From positions 1 through 55,163 of the forward strand of contig NZ_AUJR01000037.1 of assembly GCF_000424325.1 (NCBI RefSeq): 55,163 nucleotides of DNA, given 5' to 3'. Numbering within the stretch: position 1 is the first letter of the stretch; each line of letters begins with the position of its first letter. The DNA comes from [Clostridium] clostridioforme AGR2157. Lineage in GTDB: Bacteria; Bacillota; Clostridia; Lachnospirales; Lachnospiraceae. The position numbers and the translations under genes are program-made. The notes below the pieces were generated by a model that was not told the DNA's origin, ran no database searches, and saw only the letters and a list, made by a program, of their open reading frames with translations. This document shows positions 16,816 to 25,908 of the stretch, piece after piece.

Positions 16816-18798
16816 TTACATATCTTGCAGCATTTTCTTGATTTCTATCATTCTGTCACGCAGTCTTGCCGCTTCCTCGAAATTCAGCTCCGCAGCAGCC
16901 TGGTGCATCTTCTTCTCCAGTTCCTTTGACAGCTTCTTTAATTCCTTCTCGTCCATGGACTCCGGATCCTTCTTAAAGTGCTTGTCATCTGCATTCACAG
17001 CCTTGGATATGGCAATCAAATCCCTGACAGCCTTCTTGATGGTGGTGGGGGTGATTCCATGTTCCTCGTTGTACTTCTGCTGTATCCGGCGCCTTCGATT
17101 GGTCTCCTCGATAGCCACAGCCATGGAGTCTGTCACCTTGTCCGCATACATGATTACATGGCCTTCGCTGTTGCGGGCAGCACGGCCAATGGTCTGGATC
17201 AGGGATGTCTCCGAACGCAGGAAACCCTCCTTATCAGCATCCAGAATAGCCACCAGTGTGATTTCCGGTATATCCAGTCCTTCCCGCAGCAGGTTTATGC
17301 CCACCAGGACATCGAACACATCCATACGCATATCCCGGATGATTTCAGCCCGTTCCAGTGTATCGATATCTGAGTGAAGATATTTTACGCGGATGCCTAT
17401 CTCTCTCATATAGTCGGTCAGGTCCTCTGCCATCCGTTTTGTCAGAGTGGTGATAAGCACCTTGTGACGGGCCGCCACTTCCTTGTTTACTTCAGAAACC
17501 AGGTCGTCAATCTGGCCCTCCACAGGCCGCACCGATATCTCCGGATCCAAAAGTCCAGTGGGACGTATGATTTGTTCCACCCTCATAAGCTCATGCTCTG
17601 CCTCATAGACGGACGGAGTCGCGGAAACAAACATCATCTGATTGATTTTAGACTCAAACTCAGGAAACGCCAGAGGTCTGTTATCCAGGGCAGATGGAAG
17701 GCGGAACCCAAAATCCACCAGCGTGGTCTTTCTGGACCGGTCGCCGGCATACATTCCGCGCACCTGCGGAAGGGTTATGTGAGACTCGTCCACAATAATC
17801 AGGAAATCTTCCGGGAAGTAGTCAAGCAGTGTACAGGGAGGTTCCCCGGGCAGGCCTCCGGTCAGATGCCGGGAATAATTCTCAATGCCCGAACAAAATC
17901 CGGTCTCACGCATCATCTCCACATCAAAGTTAGTCCGTTCCGATATGCGCTGGGCCTCCAGAAGCTTATCCTCACTCTTAAAGAATGTGACACGCTCCTC
18001 CAGCTCTGCCAGGATGTTCTCTGTCGCTTCCATCATCTTTTCCTTTGGCACCACATAATGGGATGCCGGGAAAATAGCCACATGGCCCAGCTGAGCTTTG
18101 GTTTCATCGGTCAGCGTATCAATTTCCGATATCCGATCCACCTCGTCCCCAAAGAATTCCACCCGGTAGGCCACCCCATCGGAGTACGCCGGATAAATAT
18201 CCAGTACATCCCCCCGTACCCGGAAGGTTCCCCGCTTAAAGTCCATATCATTCCGGTCATACTGGATGTCAATGAGCTTGTGAATGACCTCATCCCTGTC
18301 CTTAATCATACCGGGTCTCAGTGAAATGACCATCTCCTTATAATCAATAGGGCTGCCCAGTCCGTAGATACAGGATACGGAAGCCACGATAATCACATCC
18401 TCCCGTTCGGACAGGGCGGCGGTGGCGGAATGGCGCAGCTTGTCTATCTCATCATTAATAGAAGAATCCTTTTCAATGTAGGTGTCCGTGGATGGGACGT
18501 AGGCTTCGGGTTGGTAGTAGTCGTAGTAGGATACAAAATATTCCACAGCGTTATTCGGAAAAAACTCCTTAAATTCGCTGTAAAGCTGCGCCGCCAATGT
18601 CTTATTATGAGCGATAATCAGCGTCGGCTTGTTTAACGCCTGGATGACATTCGCCATCGTGAAGGTCTTGCCGGAGCCGGTGACGCCCAGCAAGGTCTGA
18701 AATTGGTTGCCTTCCCGAAAACCTTTGACCAGCTCGGCGATGGCCTGAGGCTGGTCGCCGGTGGGGGCGTATTCGGATATTAATTCGAAATGATCCAT
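16816..18798 (-). CDS. uvrB: Excinuclease ABC subunit UvrB
   Basis: 660 aa, full length. Damage-verifying helicase-like subunit of nucleotide excision repair. Walker A GVTGSGKT lies at residues 38-45, the beta-hairpin [12 protein letters not shown] near 95, DESH further on, helicase motif [11 protein letters not shown], and a C-terminal UVR domain (about 620-655, [20 protein letters not shown]) that binds UvrC. ATG 18798 follows GAGGAG. The region just upstream is not a normal neighbour but a set of broken genes, including a second uvrB 5' fragment, so the native promoter may have been replaced; no strong promoter is seen. Confidence 0.97.
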   Translation of the reverse strand: MDHFELISEYAPTGDQPQAIAELVKGFREGNQFQTLLGVTGSGKTFTMANVIQALNKPTLIIAHNKTLAAQLYSEFKEFFPNNAVEYFVSYYDYYQPEAYVPSTDTYIEKDSSINDEIDKLRHSATAALSEREDVIIVASVSCIYGLGSPIDYKEMVISLRPGMIKDRDEVIHKLIDIQYDRNDMDFKRGTFRVRGDVLDIYPAYSDGVAYRVEFFGDEVDRISEIDTLTDETKAQLGHVAIFPASHYVVPKEKMMEATENILAELEERVTFFKSEDKLLEAQRISERTNFDVEMMRETGFCSGIENYSRHLTGGLPGEPPCTLLDYFPEDFLIIVDESHITLPQVRGMYAGDRSRKTTLVDFGFRLPSALDNRPLAFPEFESKINQMMFVSATPSVYEAEHELMRVEQIIRPTGLLDPEISVRPVEGQIDDLVSEVNKEVAARHKVLITTLTKRMAEDLTDYMREIGIRVKYLHSDIDTLERAEIIRDMRMDVFDVLVGINLLREGLDIPEITLVAILDADKEGFLRSETSLIQTIGRAARNSEGHVIMYADKVTDSMAVAIEETNRRRRIQQKYNEEHGITPTTIKKAVRDLIAISKAVNADDKHFKKDPESMDEKELKKLSKELEKKMHQAAAELNFEEAARLRDRMIEIKKMLQDM

Positions 18799-18816
18799 GA
18801 TTTACTCCTCTGTTAT

Positions 18817-18922
18817 CTAATCAACATGTTTTATAATCCAGCGTCCTTTCCTGTTAGAACCTTTCCTTTCAAGTTTGCCTTCTTCCTGCAGTTCTTTTAT
18901 GTCTGTTTGAATTTGCTTTCTC
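18817..18922 (-). pseudogene. C-terminal remnant of a winged-helix/AAA_4-type protein
   Basis: The last 34 codons before TAG at 18817 read RKQIQTDIKELQEEGKLER then GSNRKGRWIIKHVD. This pattern (Q-x-D-I-K-E-L-x-E-x-G-x-L-x-R-x-G-S) is typical of C-terminal winged-helix domains in divergent AAA_4/Fic-like DNA-binding proteins. No start is attached: the frame is joined out of register to the JetA-like fragment. A non-functional end piece 18 bases before uvrB. Confidence 0.55.
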
Positions 18923-19042
18923 ATACATGGGCATACGCCGACAACGTTCCCATATAAGGTTCAAAATGTCCATATAGCGGCGTTTATTAATTCCTGTCAA
19001 CGGCCGAAATAAATCTTCATGAGCAATATCAAAAAAATTCAT
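18920..19042 (-). pseudogene. N-terminal fragment resembling JetA (Wadjet defence, DUF5716)
   Basis: An ATG at 19042 with AGGAGAAAGGGG upstream opens a frame beginning MNFFDIAHEDLFRPLTGINK, then RRYMDILNLIWERCRRMPMYE, after which the sequence passes into an unrelated frame. The pattern FF-x-hydrophobic-LFxxLTxxNKxxYxDhLxLIWE resembles JetA, the kleisin-like subunit of the Wadjet anti-plasmid system, but this is recognition from about 41 residues only. Nothing else of a Wadjet operon is present. Confidence 0.4.
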
Positions 19043-19176
19043 ATATCCCCTTTCTCCTCATATGATACAAGATGCCGAACCCCTAGTAAAGTCTGGAATT
19101 GGTTGCCTTCTTGGAAGCCATTTACAAGGGCTTCAATCGCCTGCGGCTGGTATTCTGAGTGTAGTTTGAACTCCAT
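19039..19176 (-). pseudogene. Second, divergent uvrB 5' fragment
   Basis: From ATG 19176 the frame reads MEFKLHSEYQPQAIEALVNG then [13 protein letters not shown], the first part of UvrB up to the Walker A loop, and then leaves homology (RHLVSYEEKGDI, stop at 19039). The five residues PTGDQ expected after EYQ are missing, as if lost by recombination between CAGCC repeats. The DNA differs from the intact uvrB at many third positions, so it is not a local duplication but came from another uvrB allele. Confidence 0.8.
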
Positions 19177-19195
19177 TTTCGTTTTTTCCTTCCTT

Positions 19196-19300
19196 GGTGA
19201 CCACTTAAAAAGTTCGCCTATTAGGCAAAAATTCGTAAAGGAAGACCACTTTGCTCTGCCTAATAGACGAACTTTAGCCATTTTACGAATGAAGGTCACC
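19196..19300. repeat. Compact element of interleaved inverted repeats
   Basis: Three inverted-repeat pairs are packed in 105 bases: GGTGACC (19196-19202)/GGTCACC (19294-19300) outside; AAGTTCGCCTATTAGGC (19210-19226)/GCCTAATAGACGAACTT (19258-19274), 16 of 17; and ATTCGTAAA (19231-19239)/TTTACGAAT (19282-19290). The last two interleave rather than nest. A 14-base direct repeat AAGGTCACCAAAAT recurs at 19292 and 19361. It could be an operator array, a recombination site or a MITE remnant. Confidence 0.7.
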
Positions 19301-19400
19301 AAAATGCTATTTTATTGACACCGCAACACCATATAAGCTATAGTGAAATTAGTAATACCAAAGGTCACCAAAATTATAACATAGCTGAAGAAAAAAGTAT

Positions 19401-19444
19401 AGGCGCAAGTGTGAACATTTGTTCTTTTTCTTGCGCCTTTTTTA
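19401..19444. terminator. Hairpin terminator, usable on both strands
   Basis: AGGCGCAAG (19401-19409) pairs perfectly with CTTGCGCCT (19430-19438), followed by a run of T on the plus strand; on the minus strand ACTTTTTT follows less closely. No intact gene ends here, so it is left from the decayed genes on either side. Confidence 0.65.
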
Positions 19445-19468
19445 TTCTGATATTAAAGTTAAAGTTAA

Positions 19469-19675
19469 TCTTTGCCTGCCAGCAATTCTAAAAATAGTCC
19501 TCTGCTGGAACCACTAACATTCAGCCAGTCCATGCAGATTATTTTGGATGCCCTGTTGGATACGGTGATGGAGTTTTTCCACATCACGGAAGCTAAGAGA
19601 AAGGAAGAGTAGCAAAGAGCCGAAGACTTAAAGAAGGCGATATAGCAAAAAGCCAATATCAGCAATTCTTTTTAA
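19469..19675 (+). pseudogene. Decayed reading frame of unknown origin
   Basis: One plus-strand frame reads SLPASNSKNSPLLEPLTF then SQSMQIILDALLDTVMEFFH and ITEAKRKEE, a TAG, QRAEDLKKAI, a second TAG, then QKANISNSF and TAA. Both TAG codons stand where CAG (Gln) would continue a helical, charged sequence. There is no start codon with a ribosome site. The protein family is not recognised. Confidence 0.4.
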
Positions 19676-19765
19676 GGGGAACAGTACAAAGCTGTTGAAT
19701 AAGAAAGATAATATCAGATACCGTTTTACGGGTTATGTATTAGCAGCTTTCTCCTTTCTGCAACC

Positions 19766-19804
19766 AAAAAAGAGACACCAAAACAATTCATTTTGACGTC
19801 TCTT
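19766..19804 (-). terminator. Terminator downstream of the glycan operon
   Basis: On the minus strand GAGACGTCAAAATG and a matching GAC/GTCTC arm form a stem ending in GTCTCTTTTTT, 27 bases after the ugd stop. Nearly the same sequence occurs at 32237-32277. Confidence 0.8.
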
Positions 19805-19830
19805 CATTCCCGCAGCACAATAGCCGAATT

Positions 19831-21039
19831 TCAATCCCTGTAATAAATATCCCTTGTATAAACCTTTCCCATCACATCAGACAATTCATCACTGTATCGG
19901 TTCGCTATGATAATATGGGTTTTTTCCTTAAAATCCTCCAATGATTTCTCTACCGGACAGTCACAGAACTGATTCTCTTTTAATGCAGGTTCATACACAA
20001 TCATCCTTATCCCATGTGCTTTAAGACGGCGCATGACACCTTGTATGGACGATTGACGGAAGTTATCCGAGCCTGCTTTCATGGTGAGGCGGAAAATCCC
20101 TACCGTGCACCCCCCTGATTCATGCACTTTGTTCCCCACCCTTTCCACTATCCTCTGGGCTACAAAGTCCTTTCGTATGCGGTTGGATTCCACAATCGCC
20201 CTTATTAACTGTTCCGGAATATCTTTATAATTCGCCAGAAGCTGCTTTGTATCCTTGGGCAGACAATATCCGCCGTATCCAAAGGAGGGATTGTTATAAT
20301 GATTCCCTATTCTTGGGTCGAGGCATACACCTTCAATGATCTGCCTGGTATTTAAATTCCTTGCCTCCCCATAGGTGTCCAGTTCATTGAAAAATGAAAT
20401 CCGCAGAGCCAGATATGTATTGGCAAACAGCTTCACTGCTTCCGCTTCCGTACTGTCGGTCAGAAGCACTGGAATCTCTTTCTTCCGGGCCCCGTTTTCC
20501 AACATATTCGCAAACAGCCGCGCTTTGTTCAGCAGTACTCTGTCATTTAACTCTGTTCCCACAATAATTCTGGAAGGGTATAAATTGTCATATAAGGCTT
20601 TTCCTTCTCTTAAAAACTCGGGTGAAAACATGATATTTCTGTAATTCAGCTTTTTACGAATTTCCTCTGTATAACCCACAGGAACCGTTGACTTGATAAC
20701 AATCATCGCATTTGGATTTACAGCCTTGACCTGGCATACGGCACTCTCCACTGTAGAAGTATCAAAATAGTTTTTTACCGGATCATAATTGGTAGGCGTG
20801 CTGATAATTACATACTCAGCATCTTTATAAGCCGATTCTCCATCTGTCGTGGCCTTAAGGTCCAAATTTCCTTTTTTAAGGTATTCCTCCAATTCCCTGT
20901 CCTCAATCGGTGAACAGCCATTGTTTATTAATTCGGCCTTGTCCTTCACGATGTCCACACCTGTGACCTTATGATGTTGTGCTAAAAGAACAGCATTGGC
21001 CAGGCCAACATATCCCAACCCTGCAACTGCAATATTCAT
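19831..21039 (-). CDS. ugd: UDP-glucose/GDP-mannose dehydrogenase family nucleotide-sugar dehydrogenase
   Basis: 402 aa. Oxidises a UDP-hexose twice to the uronic acid, most likely UDP-glucose to UDP-glucuronate. NAD-binding motif GLGYVGLANA at the N-terminus, central KSTVPVGYTEEI and FLREGKALYDNLYPSRIIVG, and the catalytic Cys in GYGGYCLPKDTKQ. Its overall pattern is that of the single-domain enterobacterial Ugd type, different from the second dehydrogenase at 53.8 kb. ATG 21039 is preferred over 21045 because AAGGAG is nine bases before it. It is the last gene of the glycan operon, 67 bases after the GT-C-like gene and just before a terminator. Confidence 0.9.
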   Translation of the reverse strand: MNIAVAGLGYVGLANAVLLAQHHKVTGVDIVKDKAELINNGCSPIEDRELEEYLKKGNLDLKATTDGESAYKDAEYVIISTPTNYDPVKNYFDTSTVESAVCQVKAVNPNAMIVIKSTVPVGYTEEIRKKLNYRNIMFSPEFLREGKALYDNLYPSRIIVGTELNDRVLLNKARLFANMLENGARKKEIPVLLTDSTEAEAVKLFANTYLALRISFFNELDTYGEARNLNTRQIIEGVCLDPRIGNHYNNPSFGYGGYCLPKDTKQLLANYKDIPEQLIRAIVESNRIRKDFVAQRIVERVGNKVHESGGCTVGIFRLTMKAGSDNFRQSSIQGVMRRLKAHGIRMIVYEPALKENQFCDCPVEKSLEDFKEKTHIIIANRYSDELSDVMGKVYTRDIYYRD

Positions 21040-21106
21040 AAGCATACTCTCCTTAATAACTCTTTAGCTGCACTTTCAGGATTCTGTAAACGTAGTTGTA
21101 CATCCT

Positions 21107-22987
21107 TCATGGTCTGCTCCCATAAACGCCCTCAGGCCGCCTGTTCCAAAAACAGGACAGCTGTTTTGTCTGGATTCCATTTTGGTTCATCCATTGATTC
21201 ATGCCGCGCCCCTTTATATACAAATGGTAATCCGGGCTTTCTGTTTCCATATCCACTAATTCAAAATAGTCTCCTTGGTCCAACTCCCTATTTACCAGTC
21301 CTTTGGGTGAAACTATTATCATATCTTTTATATGTGTCCGGTTATCATCCCTGCCTGTCACAATATAGTAATCACGGAACATATACTGATAGGAGCTCCT
21401 GGTAATCTCATCATCCAGAAAAATTACTTTGTAATCCTCTGGAAGCTGTTCAAGACCTTTTACCAGGTTCCTTGTCATTTCCATGTTCTCCATCTCATAT
21501 TTGTCCATTCGGTAAATCACGTTATAGGAACTCCAAACAAAGATTGAAATAAAAACAGCTATCACCCCCGTACAAACCATTCTCTGCTTTTTATGGAATA
21601 TTAATATTGACACAAGAATTACAACGGCCAATGCCCCATAGGCAGCCAGGCCCTGCGCCAGGTTACGGATGGCGCTGTACCCATGTCTGCACTGGGCCAG
21701 ATTACTGAATATATTGATAGTCATTGTATTTTGGGGCCATGTGACCACCCCATTAATCCTGCCAGCAATATTAACAAGAAAAAACAAATATACAGATACC
21801 ATGATTAAAAAGATATATCTTCTGCGCTTTATGAAAAGAAAGCCCTTCTCCAGCAAAAAATACATGCCCATAAACACAGGTATCAATATGGAGGACTCCA
21901 GATATCTTCCATAAATAAGCTTGTCGCATCTTCTAACCATTTCTCCGGTATAATACAGATAAATATCGGAGAAGAAAAAAATGCCTCCCAAGGCAAATGC
22001 ACCAACAAAGCATAAAAGGGAAAATACACTGATTAAATGTATGTAATATCTCTTTTCACCGGACCCGTATCTGAAAAAGCAGACCAAGATGACACATAGA
22101 CCCAGACAAACCAGACCGCCGCTGCCGGTAAACACATTAAATAGCCAGCCGTATATGATCTTTATTATGGTTTGAAGCCCGGTAAAGGACAGCAGCCTGT
22201 CCCACATGTTAGCATCCCAAAGGGAAAATGTACTGTTTGCCGTGTTCACATCCGCATTGAACACATACTGTTTTACCAGCCGGTCCATGAACCTGTCAGC
22301 AATCAGCAAAACCATAGCTGTAACCAAATAAAACCCAATTCTCAGATTTGCCTTTTTCCGAACAAAACGTATATATATAACTGTCAAAAACGTGGCCAGA
22401 ACCACCACAATGCCTCTTTGATGCGCCATGTACGCAAATACGGAGGAACACGCAATTAAGATGCTGTCCCTTACCTGTTTCCCGGCATCCCCGTCTTCGT
22501 GGATTCTCAGCAGAAGAAGGAGTATCATCCAAGGTGAGACCAGAAGAACGGTCTCCGCCCATGTGTATTTTATATTCAGTGTTAGCGCCGGCAAAAAGGC
22601 GGTTACGCCTGCTATAAGAAGTGCGTTTTCTTTTTTCCGTATATTCAGATAATCCACGGCTATCTTATATGCAATGACAGGAACTGCCCCTGCAGCTAAA
22701 ACATTCAACAGCAGCATGGCCCGGTACAGCACAACCGGGGAACAAAACAGGTAAAATAATGGCAGATATAAAACTGTCATACCATATTTGTAATAATACC
22801 CGTCTGCATACAGATATCTGTGCCAATCAGAGCCGCTCATATAAGCCGATACCGCGATTGTGTTCAGTCCATCGCAAAAAACAGGCACAGTCAGGAAAAA
22901 GCATGGAATACTGTTTATTAAAACAAATGCGGCATACAAAAAAATCTCATACCTGTATTTTCTTATATTAATTTTTCTCTTAAGCAT
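21107..22987 (-). CDS. Large multi-spanning membrane protein, GT-C glycosyltransferase-like
   Basis: 626 aa with about 12 predicted membrane helices in residues 15-490 and a C-terminal outside domain of about 130 residues. The first loop (about 38-60) contains CDGLNTIAVSAYMSGSDW with acidic residues, the position where GT-C enzymes carry their catalytic Asp/Glu. Such proteins transfer sugars from polyprenyl-phosphate donors outside the membrane. No close family is recognised, so enzyme activity is inference. It shares layout and the phrase SNPVVLYR/CSPVVLYR with the protein at 29064, suggesting two diverged paralogues. ATG 22987 follows AAAGGAAG. Tightly packed in the operon (14 bases after the flippase-like gene). 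Confidence 0.7.
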   Translation of the reverse strand: MLKRKINIRKYRYEIFLYAAFVLINSIPCFFLTVPVFCDGLNTIAVSAYMSGSDWHRYLYADGYYYKYGMTVLYLPLFYLFCSPVVLYRAMLLLNVLAAGAVPVIAYKIAVDYLNIRKKENALLIAGVTAFLPALTLNIKYTWAETVLLVSPWMILLLLLRIHEDGDAGKQVRDSILIACSSVFAYMAHQRGIVVVLATFLTVIYIRFVRKKANLRIGFYLVTAMVLLIADRFMDRLVKQYVFNADVNTANSTFSLWDANMWDRLLSFTGLQTIIKIIYGWLFNVFTGSGGLVCLGLCVILVCFFRYGSGEKRYYIHLISVFSLLCFVGAFALGGIFFFSDIYLYYTGEMVRRCDKLIYGRYLESSILIPVFMGMYFLLEKGFLFIKRRRYIFLIMVSVYLFFLVNIAGRINGVVTWPQNTMTINIFSNLAQCRHGYSAIRNLAQGLAAYGALAVVILVSILIFHKKQRMVCTGVIAVFISIFVWSSYNVIYRMDKYEMENMEMTRNLVKGLEQLPEDYKVIFLDDEITRSSYQYMFRDYYIVTGRDDNRTHIKDMIIVSPKGLVNRELDQGDYFELVDMETESPDYHLYIKGRGMNQWMNQNGIQTKQLSCFWNRRPEGVYGSRP

Positions 22988-23001
22988 GGGTACTTCCTTT
23001 A

Positions 23002-23952
23002 TTATTGTATTTTCGCTGATAATGTGTAAATGATATCCGCCATCAAAAACCCTCCTATATCCCCTAACACATTCACAAACCGATAAAGCAGAATTGCTTC
23101 CAGTATTATCTTCTGTTCAAACGAGGCTGATAAAATCACAACCGTGACAGCTTCCCTTACACCTATACCCCCCGGAGCTCCCGGTATCACAAACCCCACA
23201 GCCCATCCAAACAGATATCCTCCCATAAGCAGCGGAACCTGTGATACTGATACATTCTCCCCCAATACTACAGCTACAATGAAGTAAAACATAAGACCTG
23301 TATAAATACCCAGGAAAAAATAATAGGCCATACAGAACATGCCTCTGGGAACTATTTCTTTCATCACTTTCTTTCCGAACAATAACTCCCGGCCGTATCC
23401 TTTCTTCCCGCGAGTCCGTATACCAATAATACCAGCGGCGGCTGCAAGCAGGATTAGGATACCGCCTCCAAGGCATAGTACCCAAAGGTGCTGTTCAAGA
23501 TTATAATATAACCATATGTCCCTGAGCCCGCTTCTGCAAAGCATCATGGACAGCAGGGCCACAGATACCAGATTCATCAGAATATCCCCGAATGTTGACA
23601 ATGCCACCTTTCCATGGCTGATATTCTGTCTCACAGCCATTTCATTCCGTCCAACATATTGAAACACATTTCCTGGCAGGTATTTGTACAGATTTGCCTT
23701 ACATATAACAAATGCTACCAGGGGATACGGTATCTTAATCCCGGTTACATATTCCGTGATGCATTTCCAGGGAACTCCCAGTATTACCATATGTACCGCA
23801 AACAGTAAGCTCAAAAGCATCAGATACCCCAGTCTGACGGTTTCCAGAATCTGTTCCGCCTTCAGATTAAAGGAACACAGCTTCCTGATAAGGAAGAATA
23901 CAGAAAAAACGGTCACTGCGGTTCCCATTGCTTTTATGACCTTTTTGCTCAT
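23002..23952 (-). CDS. Flippase-like LPG-synthase-TM family membrane protein
   Basis: 316 aa with about eight membrane helices, matching the membrane domain of lysylphosphatidylglycerol synthases (UPF0104/AglD-like) but without the C-terminal aminoacyl-transfer domain. Landmark sequences are YLPGNVFQYVGRNEMA, GDILMNLVSVALL and the C-terminal GFVIPGAPGGIGVREAVTV. Such stand-alone domains occur in glycan loci next to polyprenyl-phosphate sugar synthases and are thought to move or bind lipid-linked sugars; the role here is inferred. GGAGGGAGGAGG precedes ATG 23952. It sits between the radical SAM gene (15 bases) and a GT-C-like gene. Confidence 0.8.
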   Translation of the reverse strand: MSKKVIKAMGTAVTVFSVFFLIRKLCSFNLKAEQILETVRLGYLMLLSLLFAVHMVILGVPWKCITEYVTGIKIPYPLVAFVICKANLYKYLPGNVFQYVGRNEMAVRQNISHGKVALSTFGDILMNLVSVALLSMMLCRSGLRDIWLYYNLEQHLWVLCLGGGILILLAAAAGIIGIRTRGKKGYGRELLFGKKVMKEIVPRGMFCMAYYFFLGIYTGLMFYFIVAVVLGENVSVSQVPLLMGGYLFGWAVGFVIPGAPGGIGVREAVTVVILSASFEQKIILEAILLYRFVNVLGDIGGFLMADIIYTLSAKIQ

Positions 23953-23967
23953 TCCTCCTCCCTCCTT

Positions 23968-25116
23968 TCATTTGCGGCTAAACTTAAGCATCTTCCTGCC
24001 TGCTTTCACCAGGGAAGGTACATGCATCAGAATATTGGAATAACCCTGGTTGGCTAATGGGCAGGCGCAGTTTTCGGATTTTATATAGGCTCTCACCTCT
24101 TCAGCCCTGGGGGAATGCCATAATTTCTGGAAATCATACCCATAATCCCTCAGATTTCCCATCTCCTGCTCATATCCAAGAACGCAGCATGGCCACACGC
24201 CTCCATCATAATTGATATGAACATTGGAAACTCCCGCATAACATGGAATAACCTGTTTTCCTGTTTCTAATATCTTTCCTGCAATTTCATAATAAACCAC
24301 ACGCAGGGCTTCCGTTGTCTTGGCCAATGACTTCTTTGACCCAATATTGTCTTCTACCTTTCTTGCAAACTCCTTAATAAGCTTCTGATAAGCCTCCGCC
24401 GGCGGGGTTATATTGTCTCCCAGGTTAAAAAACTCTGTGCGGCATTCCGCCACTTCATTTCGGTAACTCTCCACACCCAGCCCATGGACAAAATCCTCTA
24501 TTTCATCCAGATAGTCAATATTAAAATTGGATACAACGGTGCCTAATTCCAAATGAAAATTATCATAGCGCTCTTCTAATCTTTTAAGTGATTCAATTGT
24601 CTTTAAAAGCCGGTTAAAATTCCCCTCCACACCACGGATTTCATCGTGCAGTTTTCCCACCCCATCAATGGAGGGTTTGACTGTCACGGGCACGGTTTTA
24701 TCATACTGCCGGACAATTTTAATGATTTTTTCCGTATGCTCTGTGATTCTTTCAGTCATAATTCCATTGGTAGGAGTATGTACTACCCTTGGCTTTATAT
24801 ATTTACATGCCAGTTCCACAATTTCCGGCAAATCCGGTCTGAGAAACGGCTCTCCGCCGCTCATATTGAAAAAATAAACCGGCTTCATATTCTTAAATAT
24901 CCTTTCAATCTCATCCGGTCTCAAATCCTTTTGGGCCCTGGATGGATCCTGACAGAACATTGCTCCAATCTGGCATGTTTTACATTTTGACTGACATGCT
25001 GCTGTTACTGAATAGGTCAATGTTATGGGTTGGAAATCTTTATAGCCAAACCAACGGTTTAATCTGTATGAAATTAATTCAGGCCCTAATATAAAAAATA
25101 AGTCTTGTTTTTTCAT
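23968..25116 (-). CDS. Radical SAM protein with C-terminal Cys-rich (SPASM-like) region
   Basis: 382 aa. The radical SAM cluster motif C-x3-C-x2-C is at residues 41-48 (ACQSKCKTCQIG) and the AdoMet-binding GGEP in FNMSGGEPFLRPDL. The C-terminal part carries more cysteines (VIPCYAG, WPCCVLGYEQEMGNL, SENCACPLANQGYS), as in SPASM/twitch proteins that bind extra iron-sulfur clusters. The substrate is unknown: in a glycan operon it may alter a sugar, a lipid carrier or the secreted protein at 30855. The ribosome site is weak; its ATG follows the methyltransferase stop directly (TAAATG), so translation is coupled. Confidence 0.85.
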   Translation of the reverse strand: MKKQDLFFILGPELISYRLNRWFGYKDFQPITLTYSVTAACQSKCKTCQIGAMFCQDPSRAQKDLRPDEIERIFKNMKPVYFFNMSGGEPFLRPDLPEIVELACKYIKPRVVHTPTNGIMTERITEHTEKIIKIVRQYDKTVPVTVKPSIDGVGKLHDEIRGVEGNFNRLLKTIESLKRLEERYDNFHLELGTVVSNFNIDYLDEIEDFVHGLGVESYRNEVAECRTEFFNLGDNITPPAEAYQKLIKEFARKVEDNIGSKKSLAKTTEALRVVYYEIAGKILETGKQVIPCYAGVSNVHINYDGGVWPCCVLGYEQEMGNLRDYGYDFQKLWHSPRAEEVRAYIKSENCACPLANQGYSNILMHVPSLVKAGRKMLKFSRK

Positions 25117-25896
25117 TTATTTCTCAACTTTCGCAATGGTATAGTTAATATGAGAATGGATTGATTTTATCATCTTTGGCATGGGCAGCTTTTCTGCAAG
25201 ATAGACCAGTTTTATCCAAAGAGGAAATCTGCCCTGCGCCAGCATCTGGGTATAGGGCGATTCCCAATCCATTGTATTAAAATCCACATTCATCCTGTGC
25301 AGTCTCACATCCCGAAATCCCAGAGAATCCGGCCACACCGGGCAGTCCACAAAACCGGTTTCCACGATTGTCAGTCCATGTTCCTCTAACCTTTTTCTTA
25401 TAAATCTGCGCTTATTGTACCTAATATCCCCATGTGTCCATGGAATCCCTGTTTTCTTATGTACAAGCCTGTGGATTGGGAAACCAACATTTCCCGCATT
25501 AACCGAAAACACAGCCACATATTTTTTACTGATGCGTTTCATTTCCTCAATCAGCTTATCCGGGTCAGGACAGGCAGGAAGGTATGCGAAATTCCATACA
25601 AAATCATAGGATTTGTCCTGAAAGGAGCTTTGCAGAATATCCTCTTCATGAACCCATTCTATTTTGTGAGCCGCGCCAATCTTTTTCCACTCAGATATAT
25701 ACTTTGGATTGCCGTTAACCAGTGTAATCTTTTGTGCACACGTTCCAAATCCCAATGAATATACAGATGGCATTGCCTTAGCTCCGTGAGCCGGCATTTC
25801 CAGCACTGTCTTTATATCATGCCTCTCTCCAAATGAAGAGAGTTTCCGTCCCACGGAAAACCGTTCATATATTACGCCAAACACCTCTTTTTCCAT
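25117..25896 (-). CDS. SAM-dependent methyltransferase-like protein
   Basis: 259 aa, class I methyltransferase fold by pattern: a motif I region VLEMPAHGAKAM near residue 30, acidic strand-end LVNGNP, and SYDFVWNFAYLPACPDPDKL around 115-130, the post-II/III region. The C-terminal 60 residues look amphipathic. The first glycine-rich loop is atypical (MPAHGAK), so AdoMet use is likely but not sure. Substrate unknown; a sugar or lipid in the glycan pathway is inferred. AGGAGG lies before ATG 25896, and the stop directly precedes the radical SAM start, suggesting the two act together. Confidence 0.72.
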   Translation of the reverse strand: MEKEVFGVIYERFSVGRKLSSFGERHDIKTVLEMPAHGAKAMPSVYSLGFGTCAQKITLVNGNPKYISEWKKIGAAHKIEWVHEEDILQSSFQDKSYDFVWNFAYLPACPDPDKLIEEMKRISKKYVAVFSVNAGNVGFPIHRLVHKKTGIPWTHGDIRYNKRRFIRKRLEEHGLTIVETGFVDCPVWPDSLGFRDVRLHRMNVDFNTMDWESPYTQMLAQGRFPLWIKLVYLAEKLPMPKMIKSIHSHINYTIAKVEK

Positions 25897-25908
25897 GTCC
25901 GCCTCCTG

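Noticed and set aside
17374-18324. Long plus-strand open frame of 316 codons
   Set aside because: It lies entirely antisense to uvrB, lacks a ribosome site and has no recognisable family pattern; it is a shadow of uvrB codon use.
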